A DNA stretch of 64,000 bases, taken from the NCBI RefSeq assembly GCF_900129585.1, contig NZ_FQWF01000002.1, positions 62,001 to 126,000 on the forward strand, in the 5' to 3' direction. Below, piece by piece: positions 1-8,142 of the stretch. The notes below the pieces were generated by a model, which was not told where the DNA came from, searched no databases, and worked only from the letters and a program-made list of their open reading frames with translations. Each line of letters opens with the position of its first letter. Within the stretch, counting starts at the first letter, position 1. The position numbers and the translations under genes were made by a program. This stretch comes from Flavobacterium micromati. Its GTDB lineage: Bacteria; Bacteroidota; Bacteroidia; Flavobacteriales; Flavobacteriaceae.

Positions 1-350
1 CCAACGGTACCGATGGTAAAATTATTTAAAACGGAACGGTCATAGCAAATAACTAATCCGAGTGGTGCTTCCTCTATTGCTTCTAATTTCAGCGCTTTAT
101 AGGCTGCTTTTTGTGGTTCGTTCTCTGTCAGGGCAATTGCTTTTTGATCATAATCCAAAAACAAATCTTTAATGGCTTTCTTCATTTCGACCGACCTGAT
201 GAGATAGTATTTTGTAGCATCAGTCAAACCTACAGAAGGCGCCCAGTGACCAGCTTGCAGTGCTTTTTCAAGAACAGCATCCGGTATTTGTTCCTCCGTA
301 AAATGACGCGTGTCCCGACGGGATTTTAAAATTTCATCTAAATAAGTCAT
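1..350 (-). CDS. bluB: 5,6-dimethylbenzimidazole synthase BluB, 3' end outside window
   Basis: BluB is a nitroreductase-fold flavoenzyme that consumes FMNH2 and oxygen to make 5,6-dimethylbenzimidazole, the lower ligand of cobalamin. About 116 N-terminal residues are visible, starting at the ATG complementary to 348-350. They carry SRRDTRHF near residue 10 and GHWAPSVGLTDATKYY near residue 38; both fit BluB, whose usual pattern is an RRDxRxF start and an APSVG stretch. It is the last visible gene of a minus-strand run with a DUF71 ATPase and cobU, which supports cobalamin synthesis or salvage. The C-terminal part is not in the window, so a generic nitroreductase cannot be fully excluded. Confidence 0.8.
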   Translation of the reverse strand, partial: MTYLDEILKSRRDTRHFTEEQIPDAVLEKALQAGHWAPSVGLTDATKYYLIRSVEMKKAIKDLFLDYDQKAIALTENEPQKAAYKALKLEAIEEAPLGLVICYDRSVLNNFTIGTV

Positions 351-364
351 CTTAAAATAATTTT

Positions 365-1012
365 TTATGTTTCTTCCCAAACGATGAAACAATAATTCTC
401 ATAGGTCATTCGAGTAAATTCAGGCAATTCAATTGCATCCAAAAACAACGGACAATTAAGCACCAAAGTATGAAACTCTCCATTTTCGCCGCAGGGATCA
501 ATTCCCTTCTCCAGTAATTCTTGCACTAATTCATTGGTCAATATTTTACCTAAATAGCTTTCTCCCATTGTTACATTACATGAAACAATCATCGTTTCAA
601 TACCATTTTCTAGCATTTCGTTTACCAAAATAAGGCGGTCTTGTTGCCACAAAGGCAGTAAAGCCTTTAGCGAGGCAGTAGCACAAACTTTGTCCTCCCA
701 GTCTTTATGCGCTTGTAAATCAATATCCCCAAAAACAGCAATCTCCAAATCATATTTGGCTTTTAGCGATTTTAAAACAGTAATAAACTTGGCTTCGTAA
801 TCTCCCCAAGTTGCTGGAACAGTTTCTATAGGTAAACCCATTTTTTGAGCCTGTTGATTTAAAATAGATATAGGCAATCCGTGAGAACGGGAAACTTTTC
901 CGTTCTCATTCATCATATTTAGCAGCACTTTTGGGACAAATCCTTGCTGTACTGACTGCATTACTGCATAACAACTGTCTTTTCCCCCACTCCAAGAAGT
1001 TACAAAATTCAT
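365..1012 (-). CDS. DUF71/COG2102 adenine-nucleotide alpha-hydrolase family ATPase (Dph6-like)
   Basis: The protein has 215 residues and opens with the PP-loop SGGKDS at residues 8-13, the ATP-pyrophosphatase signature of the DUF71 (ATP_bind_4) family. A conserved GENGEFHT stretch near residue 180 is also typical. Eukaryotic and archaeal members amidate diphthine (Dph6). Bacteria have no diphthamide, and a bacterial branch has been linked by genome context to cobalamin salvage. Here it lies between cobU, which it overlaps by 4 bp, and bluB, so an amide-forming or salvage step on a corrinoid intermediate is the best inference. The actual substrate is unknown. Confidence 0.8.
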   Translation of the reverse strand: MNFVTSWSGGKDSCYAVMQSVQQGFVPKVLLNMMNENGKVSRSHGLPISILNQQAQKMGLPIETVPATWGDYEAKFITVLKSLKAKYDLEIAVFGDIDLQAHKDWEDKVCATASLKALLPLWQQDRLILVNEMLENGIETMIVSCNVTMGESYLGKILTNELVQELLEKGIDPCGENGEFHTLVLNCPLFLDAIELPEFTRMTYENYCFIVWEET

Positions 1013-1524
1013 TTTTTTTCTTTTATTGTTACAGGTATACCGGAAATCATTAGTACAACCGTAGTAGCATTTTTAGCTATGTATTGATTCATCCAACCTT
1101 GAAGCTCCGTGAATTTTCTTCCAATGAGAGTGTCTGCATGAACGCCCATTCCTATTTCATTGGTTACAATAATAATTGTCGCGTTTTCTTGTTTGGCGAT
1201 AGCGTCAAATTCGGCTTTCGCTTGTTTTAAACACAAGGGAACGTCATTTTTAGTATCTACAAAAAAGTTAGTCAACCACAAAGTAACACAATCAACAACT
1301 GCAACTTTCCCAGAAAAATCAATTTCGCTCAAATGTTTTTCTTTTTCTATGGTCATCCATTGTTCATTACGGTCTTTTTGATGGCGATCAATTCTTTTTT
1401 GGAAATCATTATCCCATTTTCTGGCTGTAGCCACATACATTGGTTTTTCCGATAATTCTTTTGCTAAATTCTCGGCATAACTACTTTTGCCGGAGCGTTC
1501 TCCTCCTGTGATTAAAACTATCAT
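1009..1524 (-). CDS. cobU: Bifunctional adenosylcobinamide kinase / adenosylcobinamide-phosphate guanylyltransferase
   Basis: CobU phosphorylates adenosylcobinamide and then transfers GMP to give adenosylcobinamide-GDP, the activated precursor in nucleotide loop assembly. The 171-residue product matches the family length. It starts with a P-loop, GGERSGKSS, at residues 7-15. It then shows YVATARKWDNDFQKRIDRHQ, containing the R-x2-RHQ region of the guanylylation site, and VDCVTLWLTN near residue 78. The stop overlaps the start of the DUF71 gene, so translation is probably coupled. No cobS or cobT is visible here; they are presumably beyond the left edge. Confidence 0.9.
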   Translation of the reverse strand: MIVLITGGERSGKSSYAENLAKELSEKPMYVATARKWDNDFQKRIDRHQKDRNEQWMTIEKEKHLSEIDFSGKVAVVDCVTLWLTNFFVDTKNDVPLCLKQAKAEFDAIAKQENATIIIVTNEIGMGVHADTLIGRKFTELQGWMNQYIAKNATTVVLMISGIPVTIKEKK

Positions 1525-1924
1525 TGTAATTATAATTGTTAATTATTTAAAATACCAATCTTCCTACCATTCATAGAAACACAATCCATTTTTAGATGAA
1601 ATTACGATTTAAAATAAAACTCCCATTTTCTAAATAATAGTGGATTCCTTCTATCAGACTAGTTGTTGTTTTTTTCAATAATCTTTAACTTTATTATTTG
1701 TTTCATTTTTAGACGATAGCGTTGCAACTCATCTTTCAATTGCAGTTTAGCAAGCAGTCACACATACATGGGAATAGATAAAAATTCACAACTTCAAGAA
1801 GAATAAAAATTACTAGAGAATTATTGCTCTTAGCTTTACTTCCGCCAGCGGTGCCTCATCAAAAAAAAGAAGTTTTGCAGGTGGATCATTTTTTTCTCGA
1901 ATAGTAATAAAATTTTCTCATGAA
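1525..1924. other. 400-bp gap between cobU and the BtuF-like gene
   Basis: No gene or RNA structure is recognised. I looked for the conserved B12-box pattern of cobalamin riboswitches on both strands and did not see one. A short minus-strand open stretch near 1820-1920 encodes a plausible-looking peptide but has no start codon. Confidence 0.5.
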
Positions 1925-2848
1925 TTACTTTACTTTTTCACTAGCGTGAAAAGAAAGGTATTTGTTTTCTAACTTCTTTGGAACTTCAAATAAATCAGGA
2001 TGAAATAGTGCCGCAAGCAATTCAATTCCGTCTACAACAGTTGTACTAGGCTGCGTAAACAAATCGGCATCAGCCAAAAAAACTGCATTATTTTGGACTG
2101 CCTGTAGTGTATCCCAACCTTCTAATTTTGTCAATGCCTCCAATTCCTGACTGGAACGATTCACATCAAAGCCGCAAGGAGCCACCACCAATACTTCAGG
2201 ATTATATAACAATATTTTTTCCCAAGCCGTAACTATAGAATATCCCGAAGGATTCGAAAGCATGTCTACTCCTCCCGCTTGTGCAATTTGGTAAGGTATC
2301 CAATGTCCACAATTGTATATTGGGTCGAGCCATTCCATAACCATCACCCGCTTTAGTGGAGCGTTATTTTTGCGAAGCGTATCAAGGATGAAATCGGTTC
2401 TTTTTTTGAGTTTTGCTAGTAATTCATACCCGCGTTCTTCTTGATCGAAAGCTTTGGCAATCGTAATTGCATTCTGATAAATGTCCTCTAAATTCCGCGG
2501 GATAAGTGGTATTAGTTCGGGCTCTTTGGTTAATTTATATACCGAACGAGCTACATGACTCGTATCTATTTGGCAAACGTCACACACGTCTTGCGTAAAA
2601 ATAATATCGGGAGCTAAAGATGCTAATAAAGAGTCATCTATGTAATATAAACTTTTGCCTTGTGCCTTAGATTGCGATACAATCTGGTCAATTTCTTGGC
2701 TCGTGTGATTGGTACCTTCAAGGTAAGAACGCACTACTTTCGGTTTGTCAGAATGGCATTCAAAAGTAACACCAACTAATTGATTTTCTAATCCCATTTC
2801 GTAAATCATAGAAGTAGCAGCGGGCAAAAAAGAACAAATTTTAATCAT
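1925..2848 (-). CDS. Cobalamin-binding BtuF-like protein without signal peptide
   Basis: The 307-residue protein has the two-lobed periplasmic-binding fold of the BtuF/FepB class. The start KICSFLPAATSMIYEMG and LAPDIIFTQDVCDVC near residue 83 are typical of the cobalamin-binding subgroup. It has no signal peptide or lipobox, so it should stay in the cytoplasm and may bind or channel corrinoids rather than feed an importer. It lies upstream of cobU on the same strand and is divergent from the importer lipoprotein gene. A perfect -7 element (TATATTTG on the minus strand, 3011-3018) could serve it, leaving a leader of roughly 150 nt. The ligand is inferred from context. Confidence 0.75.
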   Translation of the reverse strand: MIKICSFLPAATSMIYEMGLENQLVGVTFECHSDKPKVVRSYLEGTNHTSQEIDQIVSQSKAQGKSLYYIDDSLLASLAPDIIFTQDVCDVCQIDTSHVARSVYKLTKEPELIPLIPRNLEDIYQNAITIAKAFDQEERGYELLAKLKKRTDFILDTLRKNNAPLKRVMVMEWLDPIYNCGHWIPYQIAQAGGVDMLSNPSGYSIVTAWEKILLYNPEVLVVAPCGFDVNRSSQELEALTKLEGWDTLQAVQNNAVFLADADLFTQPSTTVVDGIELLAALFHPDLFEVPKKLENKYLSFHASEKVK

Positions 2849-3127
2849 CGTATCAGAGTTTAAATCCTTGTTTTGGTTTAAAATAGTTTTTAAATAAATT
2901 CATTTATGCACGACACAAAAGCGACACACAAAGCAAGCGAAAACAATATTTATTAAAGTAGCGTTCCGATCTATTTTTATTTCAAACAAAAAAAGCCAGA
3001 TATCCAAATACAAATATAATCGTATGACTATAACTATTAGCATAGATATCTGTTTATGTTTTGCGTTGTACCGCGATTTTCAAAATACTTTAAAAAGTTT
3101 GTCCCTGATTATAAAAAAATTATAATT

Positions 3128-3135
3128 TACCTTTG
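3128..3135 (+). promoter_or_regulatory. -7 promoter element for the cobalamin importer lipoprotein
   Basis: TACCTTTG matches the Bacteroidota -7 consensus TAnnTTTG. It lies 21 bp before the ATG at 3157. A possible TTG start at 3133 falls inside this element, which argues for the ATG. A TTTG upstream at 3098-3101 is spaced a little farther than usual. Confidence 0.6.
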
Positions 3136-3156
3136 TCTTCAAATTCGCAAAAAATT

Positions 3157-4299
3157 ATGAACCAAAATTATATTAAATTTTCATTTTTCGTATTATTTTT
3201 AATGCTGATTGGGTGCAAAAAAAACGAACAAAATACCAATAAAACCAACACTATTGTTGGAAATACGATAAGCTATTCCAAAAATTTAGCTATTTATAAA
3301 TACGAAGGCTATTCAGTAGTAACCGTTTCAAATCCTTGGCCGCAAGCCAATAAAAACTATACATACATATTAAAAGAAAAAAACAGCAGCATTCCTGACA
3401 GTCTACAAAAATACACTACAATTTCAGTTCCTTTGCAATCTGTTGTAGTTACATCAACAACCATTATTCCTTTTTTAGAAACTTTGAGAGTTGAAAAATT
3501 ATTAGTCGGTTTTCCTAATACCGATTATGTTTCTTCCGAAAAAACCAGGAAATTAATTGACGATGGTGCTGTTAAAAACATTGGAAAAAACGAAAAATTA
3601 AACATAGAACAACTCATTGAATTGGATCCTAATTTAATTGTAGCTTATGGAGTTGACAACAACAATCCAATGTTAGATAACTTACAAAAAAGCGGCTTAA
3701 AAGTTCTAATTCAAGCTGATTGGATGGAGCAAACGCCACTGGGCAAGGCCGAATGGATAAAGCTGTACGGCGCTTTATTTGGAAAAGAAAAAGAGGCCAA
3801 AACGTTTTTTGATAAAATCCTTAAAAATTACAACGACGCCATAGATTTGGTTGCCAACAAAAAACCAACAGCTACCGTTTTATACGGTTCCATGTATCAG
3901 GATCAATGGTATGTGGCAAAAGGAAACAGCTGGGTAGCCCAATTTATGAAAGATGCCAGATCTAATTATTTGTGGGCGAATGAGGCAGGAACTGGAAGTC
4001 TTAGCTTGTCCTTTGAAAAAATATTAGACAAGGCAAAAACAGCAAGATATTGGATTGCAACGGGTTCTTTCAAAAATAGTGCTGAATTCGAAAACAGTAA
4101 TCCGCATTACAGTCAGTTTGATGCTTTAAAATCTAACAATGTCTATACTTTTGAAAGTAAATTAGGCCGCACTGGAGGAACAATTTATTATGAATTAGCT
4201 ACAAGCCGGCCAGATCTAGTCTTAAAAGATTATATTAAAATCTTCCATCCCGAAGTACTTCCCAATTATACTTTTACTTTTGCACAAAAACTAAATTAA
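3157..4299 (+). CDS. ABC importer substrate-binding lipoprotein (cobalamin/siderophore class)
   Basis: From ATG 3157 the protein is 380 residues long and begins with a lipoprotein signal: a hydrophobic segment ending in LMLIGC, so Cys about residue 20 would be lipidated. The body has the FepB/BtuF fold features VEKLLVGFP and LIELDPNLIVAYG. It is followed, 111 bp on, by a FecCD-type permease and an ATPase, completing an importer. Location beside cobU, bluB and a BtuF-like gene favours corrinoid uptake, but Fe-siderophore import by the same family cannot be ruled out. An in-frame TTG at 3133 is rejected because it overlaps the promoter and would disrupt the signal peptide. Confidence 0.8.
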   Translation: MNQNYIKFSFFVLFLMLIGCKKNEQNTNKTNTIVGNTISYSKNLAIYKYEGYSVVTVSNPWPQANKNYTYILKEKNSSIPDSLQKYTTISVPLQSVVVTSTTIIPFLETLRVEKLLVGFPNTDYVSSEKTRKLIDDGAVKNIGKNEKLNIEQLIELDPNLIVAYGVDNNNPMLDNLQKSGLKVLIQADWMEQTPLGKAEWIKLYGALFGKEKEAKTFFDKILKNYNDAIDLVANKKPTATVLYGSMYQDQWYVAKGNSWVAQFMKDARSNYLWANEAGTGSLSLSFEKILDKAKTARYWIATGSFKNSAEFENSNPHYSQFDALKSNNVYTFESKLGRTGGTIYYELATSRPDLVLKDYIKIFHPEVLPNYTFTFAQKLN

Positions 4300-4410
4300 A
4301 TACTTACATGCACAGTAGTATAGGGGCTTTGCAAAGTAGAGGGCGGTGAAACTGAAAGTAAATATATTTTAAAATTAAATATTAAATCATCTTGCTGAAA
4401 CAAATGACAA

Positions 4411-5442
4411 TTGAATAATCAAAAACAAAATACGATTCTATTTTTCTTGCTCACTTTGGGTCTTGTGCTTTTGTTTTTCATAAACATCAGTTTTGGTTCC
4501 ATCAAAATCCCTTTTAAAGATATTTATACTAGTTTGACGGGTGGACAAGCGAGTAAATCCAGCTGGGAATATATCATCGTTAATTATAGACTACCCAAAG
4601 CAATTACGGCAATTCTCGTGGGAATGGGATTGTCAATAAGCGGTTTGCTAATGCAAACTCTGTTTCGAAATCCACTGGCAGGACCGTATGTTTTAGGACT
4701 GAGTTCCGGCTCTAGTTTAGGCGTTGCTTTTGTAATACTAGGAGCGAGTTTACTTCCTCCTTTTTTAAGTACTATTTTATTGTCCTCTTATGGCGTGGTT
4801 TTAGCCTCCACTATTGGAAGTTCTATTGTATTGCTCGCAGTTTTAGCAGTATCACATCGGTTACGCGATACAATGGCTATCCTTATTGTAGGCTTAATGT
4901 TTGGTAGTTTTACCAGTGCAATAGTGGGCGTTCTTGCCTATTTTAGTTCGGCTGAACAATTGCAAAAATTCACTTTTTGGTCGATGGGAAACTTAGGCAG
5001 CTTGTCATGGTCTTCGATAATAGTATTAACGGTTTGTGTATCGATTGGCTTGCTATTAAGTGTCTTTAGCATCAAACCGCTCAATGCTTTATTGCTGGGT
5101 GAAAATTATGCTCGCAGTTTAGGTTTAAATTTCAAAAAAACACGATTGATTATTATTTTTGCAACCAGTATTTTGGCGGGAAGTATCACTGCTTTTGCAG
5201 GTCCAATCGCATTTATAGGATTAGCGGTTCCTCACATAGCAAAATTAGTATTTCAAACCAGCAACCACTCGGTTTTATTTTGGAGCACCTTACTTCTAGG
5301 AGCATCAATTATGCTTTTTTGTGACGTAATTTCAGAAATACCGGAATTAGAGATAACTCTACCAATCAATGCAGTAACATCAATAATTGGTGCTCCAGTT
5401 GTCATTTGGTTATTGGTTAGAAAACGAAAAATGATTGCATAA
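4411..5442 (+). CDS. FecCD/BtuC-type ABC importer permease
   Basis: This 343-residue integral membrane protein has many hydrophobic helices. Family landmarks are YRLPKAITAILVGMGLSISG and FRNPLAGPYVLGLSSG, typical of BtuC/FecCD permeases. It forms the membrane channel that receives substrate from the lipoprotein upstream. No ATG is in frame near the beginning, because the ATG at 4404 runs into a stop after four codons, so the TTG at 4411 is the likely start. The stop overlaps the ATPase start by 1 bp (TAATG), so the two are probably co-translated. Confidence 0.85.
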   Translation: MNNQKQNTILFFLLTLGLVLLFFINISFGSIKIPFKDIYTSLTGGQASKSSWEYIIVNYRLPKAITAILVGMGLSISGLLMQTLFRNPLAGPYVLGLSSGSSLGVAFVILGASLLPPFLSTILLSSYGVVLASTIGSSIVLLAVLAVSHRLRDTMAILIVGLMFGSFTSAIVGVLAYFSSAEQLQKFTFWSMGNLGSLSWSSIIVLTVCVSIGLLLSVFSIKPLNALLLGENYARSLGLNFKKTRLIIIFATSILAGSITAFAGPIAFIGLAVPHIAKLVFQTSNHSVLFWSTLLLGASIMLFCDVISEIPELEITLPINAVTSIIGAPVVIWLLVRKRKMIA

Positions 5443-6224
5443 TGGAAAATAAAATCATCTTAAAAGCTTCTCAAATTAACATTGGTTATTCTCATAAAAA
5501 AGAGAAAATCGTAGTGGCTTCTGATATCTCTATTTCTTTAGAAAAAGGAAAACTGATTGCTTTAATTGGTGCCAATGGCGTTGGAAAATCAACCCTTTTA
5601 AAAACGATAACAGGAATTCTGAAACCTTTGTCTGGCAATGTTTTATTAAATGAAAAGAAGATTACTGCTTATGATCCTTTGGAGTTAGCTCAAAACCTAA
5701 GTATCGTTTTAACAGAGAAATTACCACCCAGCAACTTGACCGTTTTTGAATTAATCGCCTTAGGAAGACAACCTTACACCAATTGGATTGGGAAATTAAC
5801 AGCTACTGATTTAAGTAAAGTAAACGAAGCAATGGAGCTCACACAAATAAGTCATTTAGCTGATAAAAAGCATTATGAAATTAGTGATGGTCAATTACAA
5901 AAAGTATTGATTGCAAGAGCGTTGGCTCAAGATACACCGTTAATTATTTTAGATGAACCCACTACTCATCTCGATTTATTGCATAAAGTTTCTCTTTTTA
6001 AATTACTAAAAAAGCTAACGCAAGAAACAGAAAAATGCATTCTTTTCTCTACTCATGATATTGATATGGCAATACAATTGAGCGACGAAATGATCATAAT
6101 GACTCCTGAAATTGTAATTCAAGATGAACCTTGTAATTTTATTTCCAAAGGAATTTTTGCAACATTATTCAACGATGAACATATTATTTTTGACCAAGAA
6201 AAAGGGAAGTTTATTATTGTTTAA
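5442..6224 (+). CDS. ABC importer ATPase (BtuD/FecE-like)
   Basis: The 260-residue ATPase powers the adjacent importer. Walker A is GANGVGKST at residues 43-51. The ABC signature is ISDGQLQK, a variant of LSGGQ, and Walker B is LIILDEPTTHLD. Sequence order and length are normal for the FecE/BtuD class. It overlaps the permease gene by one base and ends 3 bp before the convergent trmL gene. No terminator hairpin is seen between the convergent genes. Confidence 0.88.
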   Translation: MENKIILKASQINIGYSHKKEKIVVASDISISLEKGKLIALIGANGVGKSTLLKTITGILKPLSGNVLLNEKKITAYDPLELAQNLSIVLTEKLPPSNLTVFELIALGRQPYTNWIGKLTATDLSKVNEAMELTQISHLADKKHYEISDGQLQKVLIARALAQDTPLIILDEPTTHLDLLHKVSLFKLLKKLTQETEKCILFSTHDIDMAIQLSDEMIIMTPEIVIQDEPCNFISKGIFATLFNDEHIIFDQEKGKFIIV

Positions 6225-6227
6225 GTT

Positions 6228-6683
6228 TTACTTTTTTAGCGCGATTTGTCTTTTTGCTTCACCAACAACAAATGCAACAGAATTGGCAACATTAAAACTT
6301 CGAATTAATGGTGACATGGGAATTGTCAAATGATTTTCGAATTGGGATAAAACTTCGGCACTCAATCCTACACTTTCTTTACCAAAAACCAACCAATCTC
6401 CATCCTGAAAATCAATTTCAAGGTATGATTTATTAGCTTGGGAACTCGTTAAGAAAACTCGGGATAAATCCGGCACAGTTGCTTTCCATTCCGCTACATT
6501 TTCATATTCAGTTACGTCAAGATGTGGCCAATAATCCAATCCGGAACGTTTTAAGTTTTTATCACTGATAACAAATCCAAAAGGGTGAATCAAGTGCAAG
6601 CGGCTTTCAGTACCTACGCACAAACGCCCTATATTTCCGGTGTTGTTTGGTATTTCGGGTTCTACTAAAACGATGTTTAACAT
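6228..6683 (-). CDS. trmL: tRNA (cytidine/uridine-34 2'-O) methyltransferase
   Basis: TrmL is a SPOUT-fold, SAM-dependent enzyme that methylates the ribose of the wobble base in tRNA-Leu. The 151-residue product has the normal length. It opens with LVEPEIPNNTGNIGRL and contains the SPOUT knot motifs VFGKESVGL (near residue 100) and IPM near residue 120, followed by RSFNVANSVAFVVGEA. It lies 26 bp downstream of a pseudouridine synthase on the same strand, so the two RNA-modification genes may be co-transcribed. Confidence 0.92.
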   Translation of the reverse strand: MLNIVLVEPEIPNNTGNIGRLCVGTESRLHLIHPFGFVISDKNLKRSGLDYWPHLDVTEYENVAEWKATVPDLSRVFLTSSQANKSYLEIDFQDGDWLVFGKESVGLSAEVLSQFENHLTIPMSPLIRSFNVANSVAFVVGEAKRQIALKK

Positions 6684-6709
6684 TTCTTATTGATTAATCG
6701 GTTATTTGT

Positions 6710-7285
6710 TTATTCGGTTGTTTGAAAATCTTCCACTTCAACTACTTCTCCTGCCTGCAAATCATTAAGATGAATATTCCCTATTCGCACGCGCACTAAC
6801 CGCAAAGTGGGAAAACCAACAGCAGCAGTCATTTTTCGCACCTGACGAAACTTTCCTTCATTGACAGTAATCGAAGCCCACGAAGTAGGACCATGACGCT
6901 CATCTCTTATTTTTTTTCCTCTAGCACCAAAAGCTGGAATTTGATCTATCAAAGAAGCTTTGCAGGGTTTGGTCATATATTTTGTACCATTAAAACCTAT
7001 TTCAACTCCTTTTTGGATCTGCTCAATAGCCTCCTGATTGATAATTCCATCGACTTGAACATAATATTCTTTATCTACTTTTTTACTTCTAATGTTTTCA
7101 CTCATCATTCCGTCTGTGGTCAGCAACAACAATCCTTCTGAATCTTCATCTAGACGGCCTATTGCCATAGTACCTTTTGGGAAATCGTATAATTCGCCAA
7201 GTAGTTTCTTCTTTCTTTTCAGTTCGTAAATAAACTGACTTAAATAGCCATACGGTTTGTGAATGATGAAGTGCGAATGAGCCAT
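6710..7285 (-). CDS. 23S rRNA pseudouridine synthase, RluE-like (RsuA family)
   Basis: The 191-residue protein belongs to the RsuA/RluB/E/F family, which converts uridine to pseudouridine in rRNA. The catalytic motif GRLDEDSEGLLLLT is near residue 43 and contains the family Asp. The start HFIIHKPYGYLSQF matches the shorter members that lack an N-terminal S4 domain, as in RluE, which modifies the large subunit rRNA. The rRNA position is inferred from the family. The gene precedes trmL on the minus strand. Confidence 0.88.
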   Translation of the reverse strand: MAHSHFIIHKPYGYLSQFIYELKRKKKLLGELYDFPKGTMAIGRLDEDSEGLLLLTTDGMMSENIRSKKVDKEYYVQVDGIINQEAIEQIQKGVEIGFNGTKYMTKPCKASLIDQIPAFGARGKKIRDERHGPTSWASITVNEGKFRQVRKMTAAVGFPTLRLVRVRIGNIHLNDLQAGEVVEVEDFQTTE

Positions 7286-7455
7286 TTTATACTATTTTTA
7301 AAACTTGCAAAGATAGATTTGTTTAAAGAATTTAACAACAGAAGCGTATCACAATTCAACTAAAAATCCAAAATCCGCGTTAAATGATTTCACGAAACCA
7401 TTAAAAAATCGTAATCTTATAAGTAATAACATTTATAAAAATTAAATAAATCACC

Positions 7456-7833
7456 ATGGAAAATAACGATCTAGGTTCAAAAAAGACTAATAATAAGCAA
7501 AGTACTAATGAGGGTTTCAGCGGTAAAAATATTCCCGAAGATTATAATTCTGCTGATTTAAATTTAAAAGAAGAAGTTGAAACCGATGCCAAAGGAAATA
7601 AAAAAATTGTTCAACGTGCCCGTAATGTTGATGGAACTGAAGCCTCAATTCCCGATGAAGAAGAGAGAACATGGGATGAAAATGAAAGTTTGAGTAGAGG
7701 TGTAACCACCGAAAAAGAAGCAATGAAAACAGTCGAAAATGAAGACCTAAATTCGGATATTACCGCCCATCGATATCCAAATTCTCATCCTGACAATCAC
7801 GAAGATAGAGGCAATATAAAGCTTGACGAATAG
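7456..7833 (+). CDS. Small acidic hydrophilic protein of unknown function
   Basis: The 125-residue protein is rich in Glu, Asp and Asn and has no hydrophobic segment, so it is probably cytoplasmic and largely disordered. No family motif is recognised. Features are KKIVQRARNVDGTEASIPDE in the middle and a charged tail. It is a single-gene unit, divergent from the pseudouridine synthase and closed by a strong terminator, which supports it being real. Its function is unknown; small acidic proteins like this are sometimes stress-related, but nothing here shows that. Confidence 0.65.
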   Translation: MENNDLGSKKTNNKQSTNEGFSGKNIPEDYNSADLNLKEEVETDAKGNKKIVQRARNVDGTEASIPDEEERTWDENESLSRGVTTEKEAMKTVENEDLNSDITAHRYPNSHPDNHEDRGNIKLDE

Positions 7834-7855
7834 TATTTTAGATTAAATTTTTAAA

Positions 7856-7892
7856 GAAACCAGCAAGAATTAAATTTCTTGCTGGTTTTTTT
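7856..7892 (+). terminator. Rho-independent terminator
   Basis: AACCAGCAAGAA (7858-7869) pairs perfectly with TTCTTGCTGGTT (7876-7887) around a 6-nt loop, followed by a T run. It ends the small acidic protein gene, 25 bp after its stop. Confidence 0.85.
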
Positions 7893-7937
7893 GGTTTAAA
7901 AATTATTTTTAAGCCAAAAGAAAATTATGTTAAAAAT

Positions 7938-8024
7938 GAAAAAAGCGACCCTTTTGAGGCCGCTTTGAATGTTTTCACAACGGAATAATCCTTATTGTGA
8001 ATTGCTTCAAAATTGTTATGCAAT
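7938..8024 (-). ncRNA. tracrRNA of the type II-C CRISPR system
   Basis: Read on the minus strand, 8024 to 7994 is an anti-repeat: on the plus strand ATTGTGAATTGCTT then CAAAATTGT matches the reverse complement of the CRISPR repeat with one deleted T. It is followed by the nexus-like AAGGATTATTCCGTTGTG and a terminator hairpin. That hairpin pairs 7942-7950 with 7958-7966, with one G-U wobble, and runs into T residues. This anti-repeat, nexus, terminator order is that of tracrRNAs. Transcription diverges from cas9. A near-consensus -7 element (TACTATTG, plus-strand 8021-8028) suggests a start near 8016, giving about 80 nt. The 5' end is approximate. Confidence 0.85.
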
Positions 8025-8051
8025 AGTACAACAAAAATTTTAATATTGATT

Positions 8052-8065
8052 TACGGTTTCCCGTA
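8052..8065. other. Short perfect hairpin between tracrRNA and cas9
   Basis: TACGG (8052-8056) pairs with CCGTA (8061-8065). On the minus strand the loop is GAAA, a GNRA tetraloop. It sits between the divergent tracrRNA and cas9 promoters. It could be an operator or part of a longer tracrRNA form; no function is shown. Confidence 0.4.
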
Positions 8066-8087
8066 GAGATGGTAAATTTCTTTTGAT

Positions 8088-8095
8088 TATATTTC
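8088..8095 (+). promoter_or_regulatory. Probable -7 element of the cas9 promoter
   Basis: TATATTTC differs from TAnnTTTG at the last base and lies 47 bp before the cas9 ATG. No clear TTTG is seen at the expected -33 position. Confidence 0.4.
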
Positions 8096-8142
8096 GAAAC
8101 TAAAATTTTAATAGTAGAAATCTATATGAAAACATCTAAATT

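Noticed and set aside
1817..1924. Short minus-strand peptide containing DPPAKLLFFDEAPLAEVK
   Set aside because: It has no start codon and no recognised family, and such a length can be open by chance.
1525..3130. Cobalamin riboswitch near the cobalamin genes
   Set aside because: Both strands of the gaps were read for the conserved B12-box and no convincing match was seen. A covariance search could still find a divergent one.
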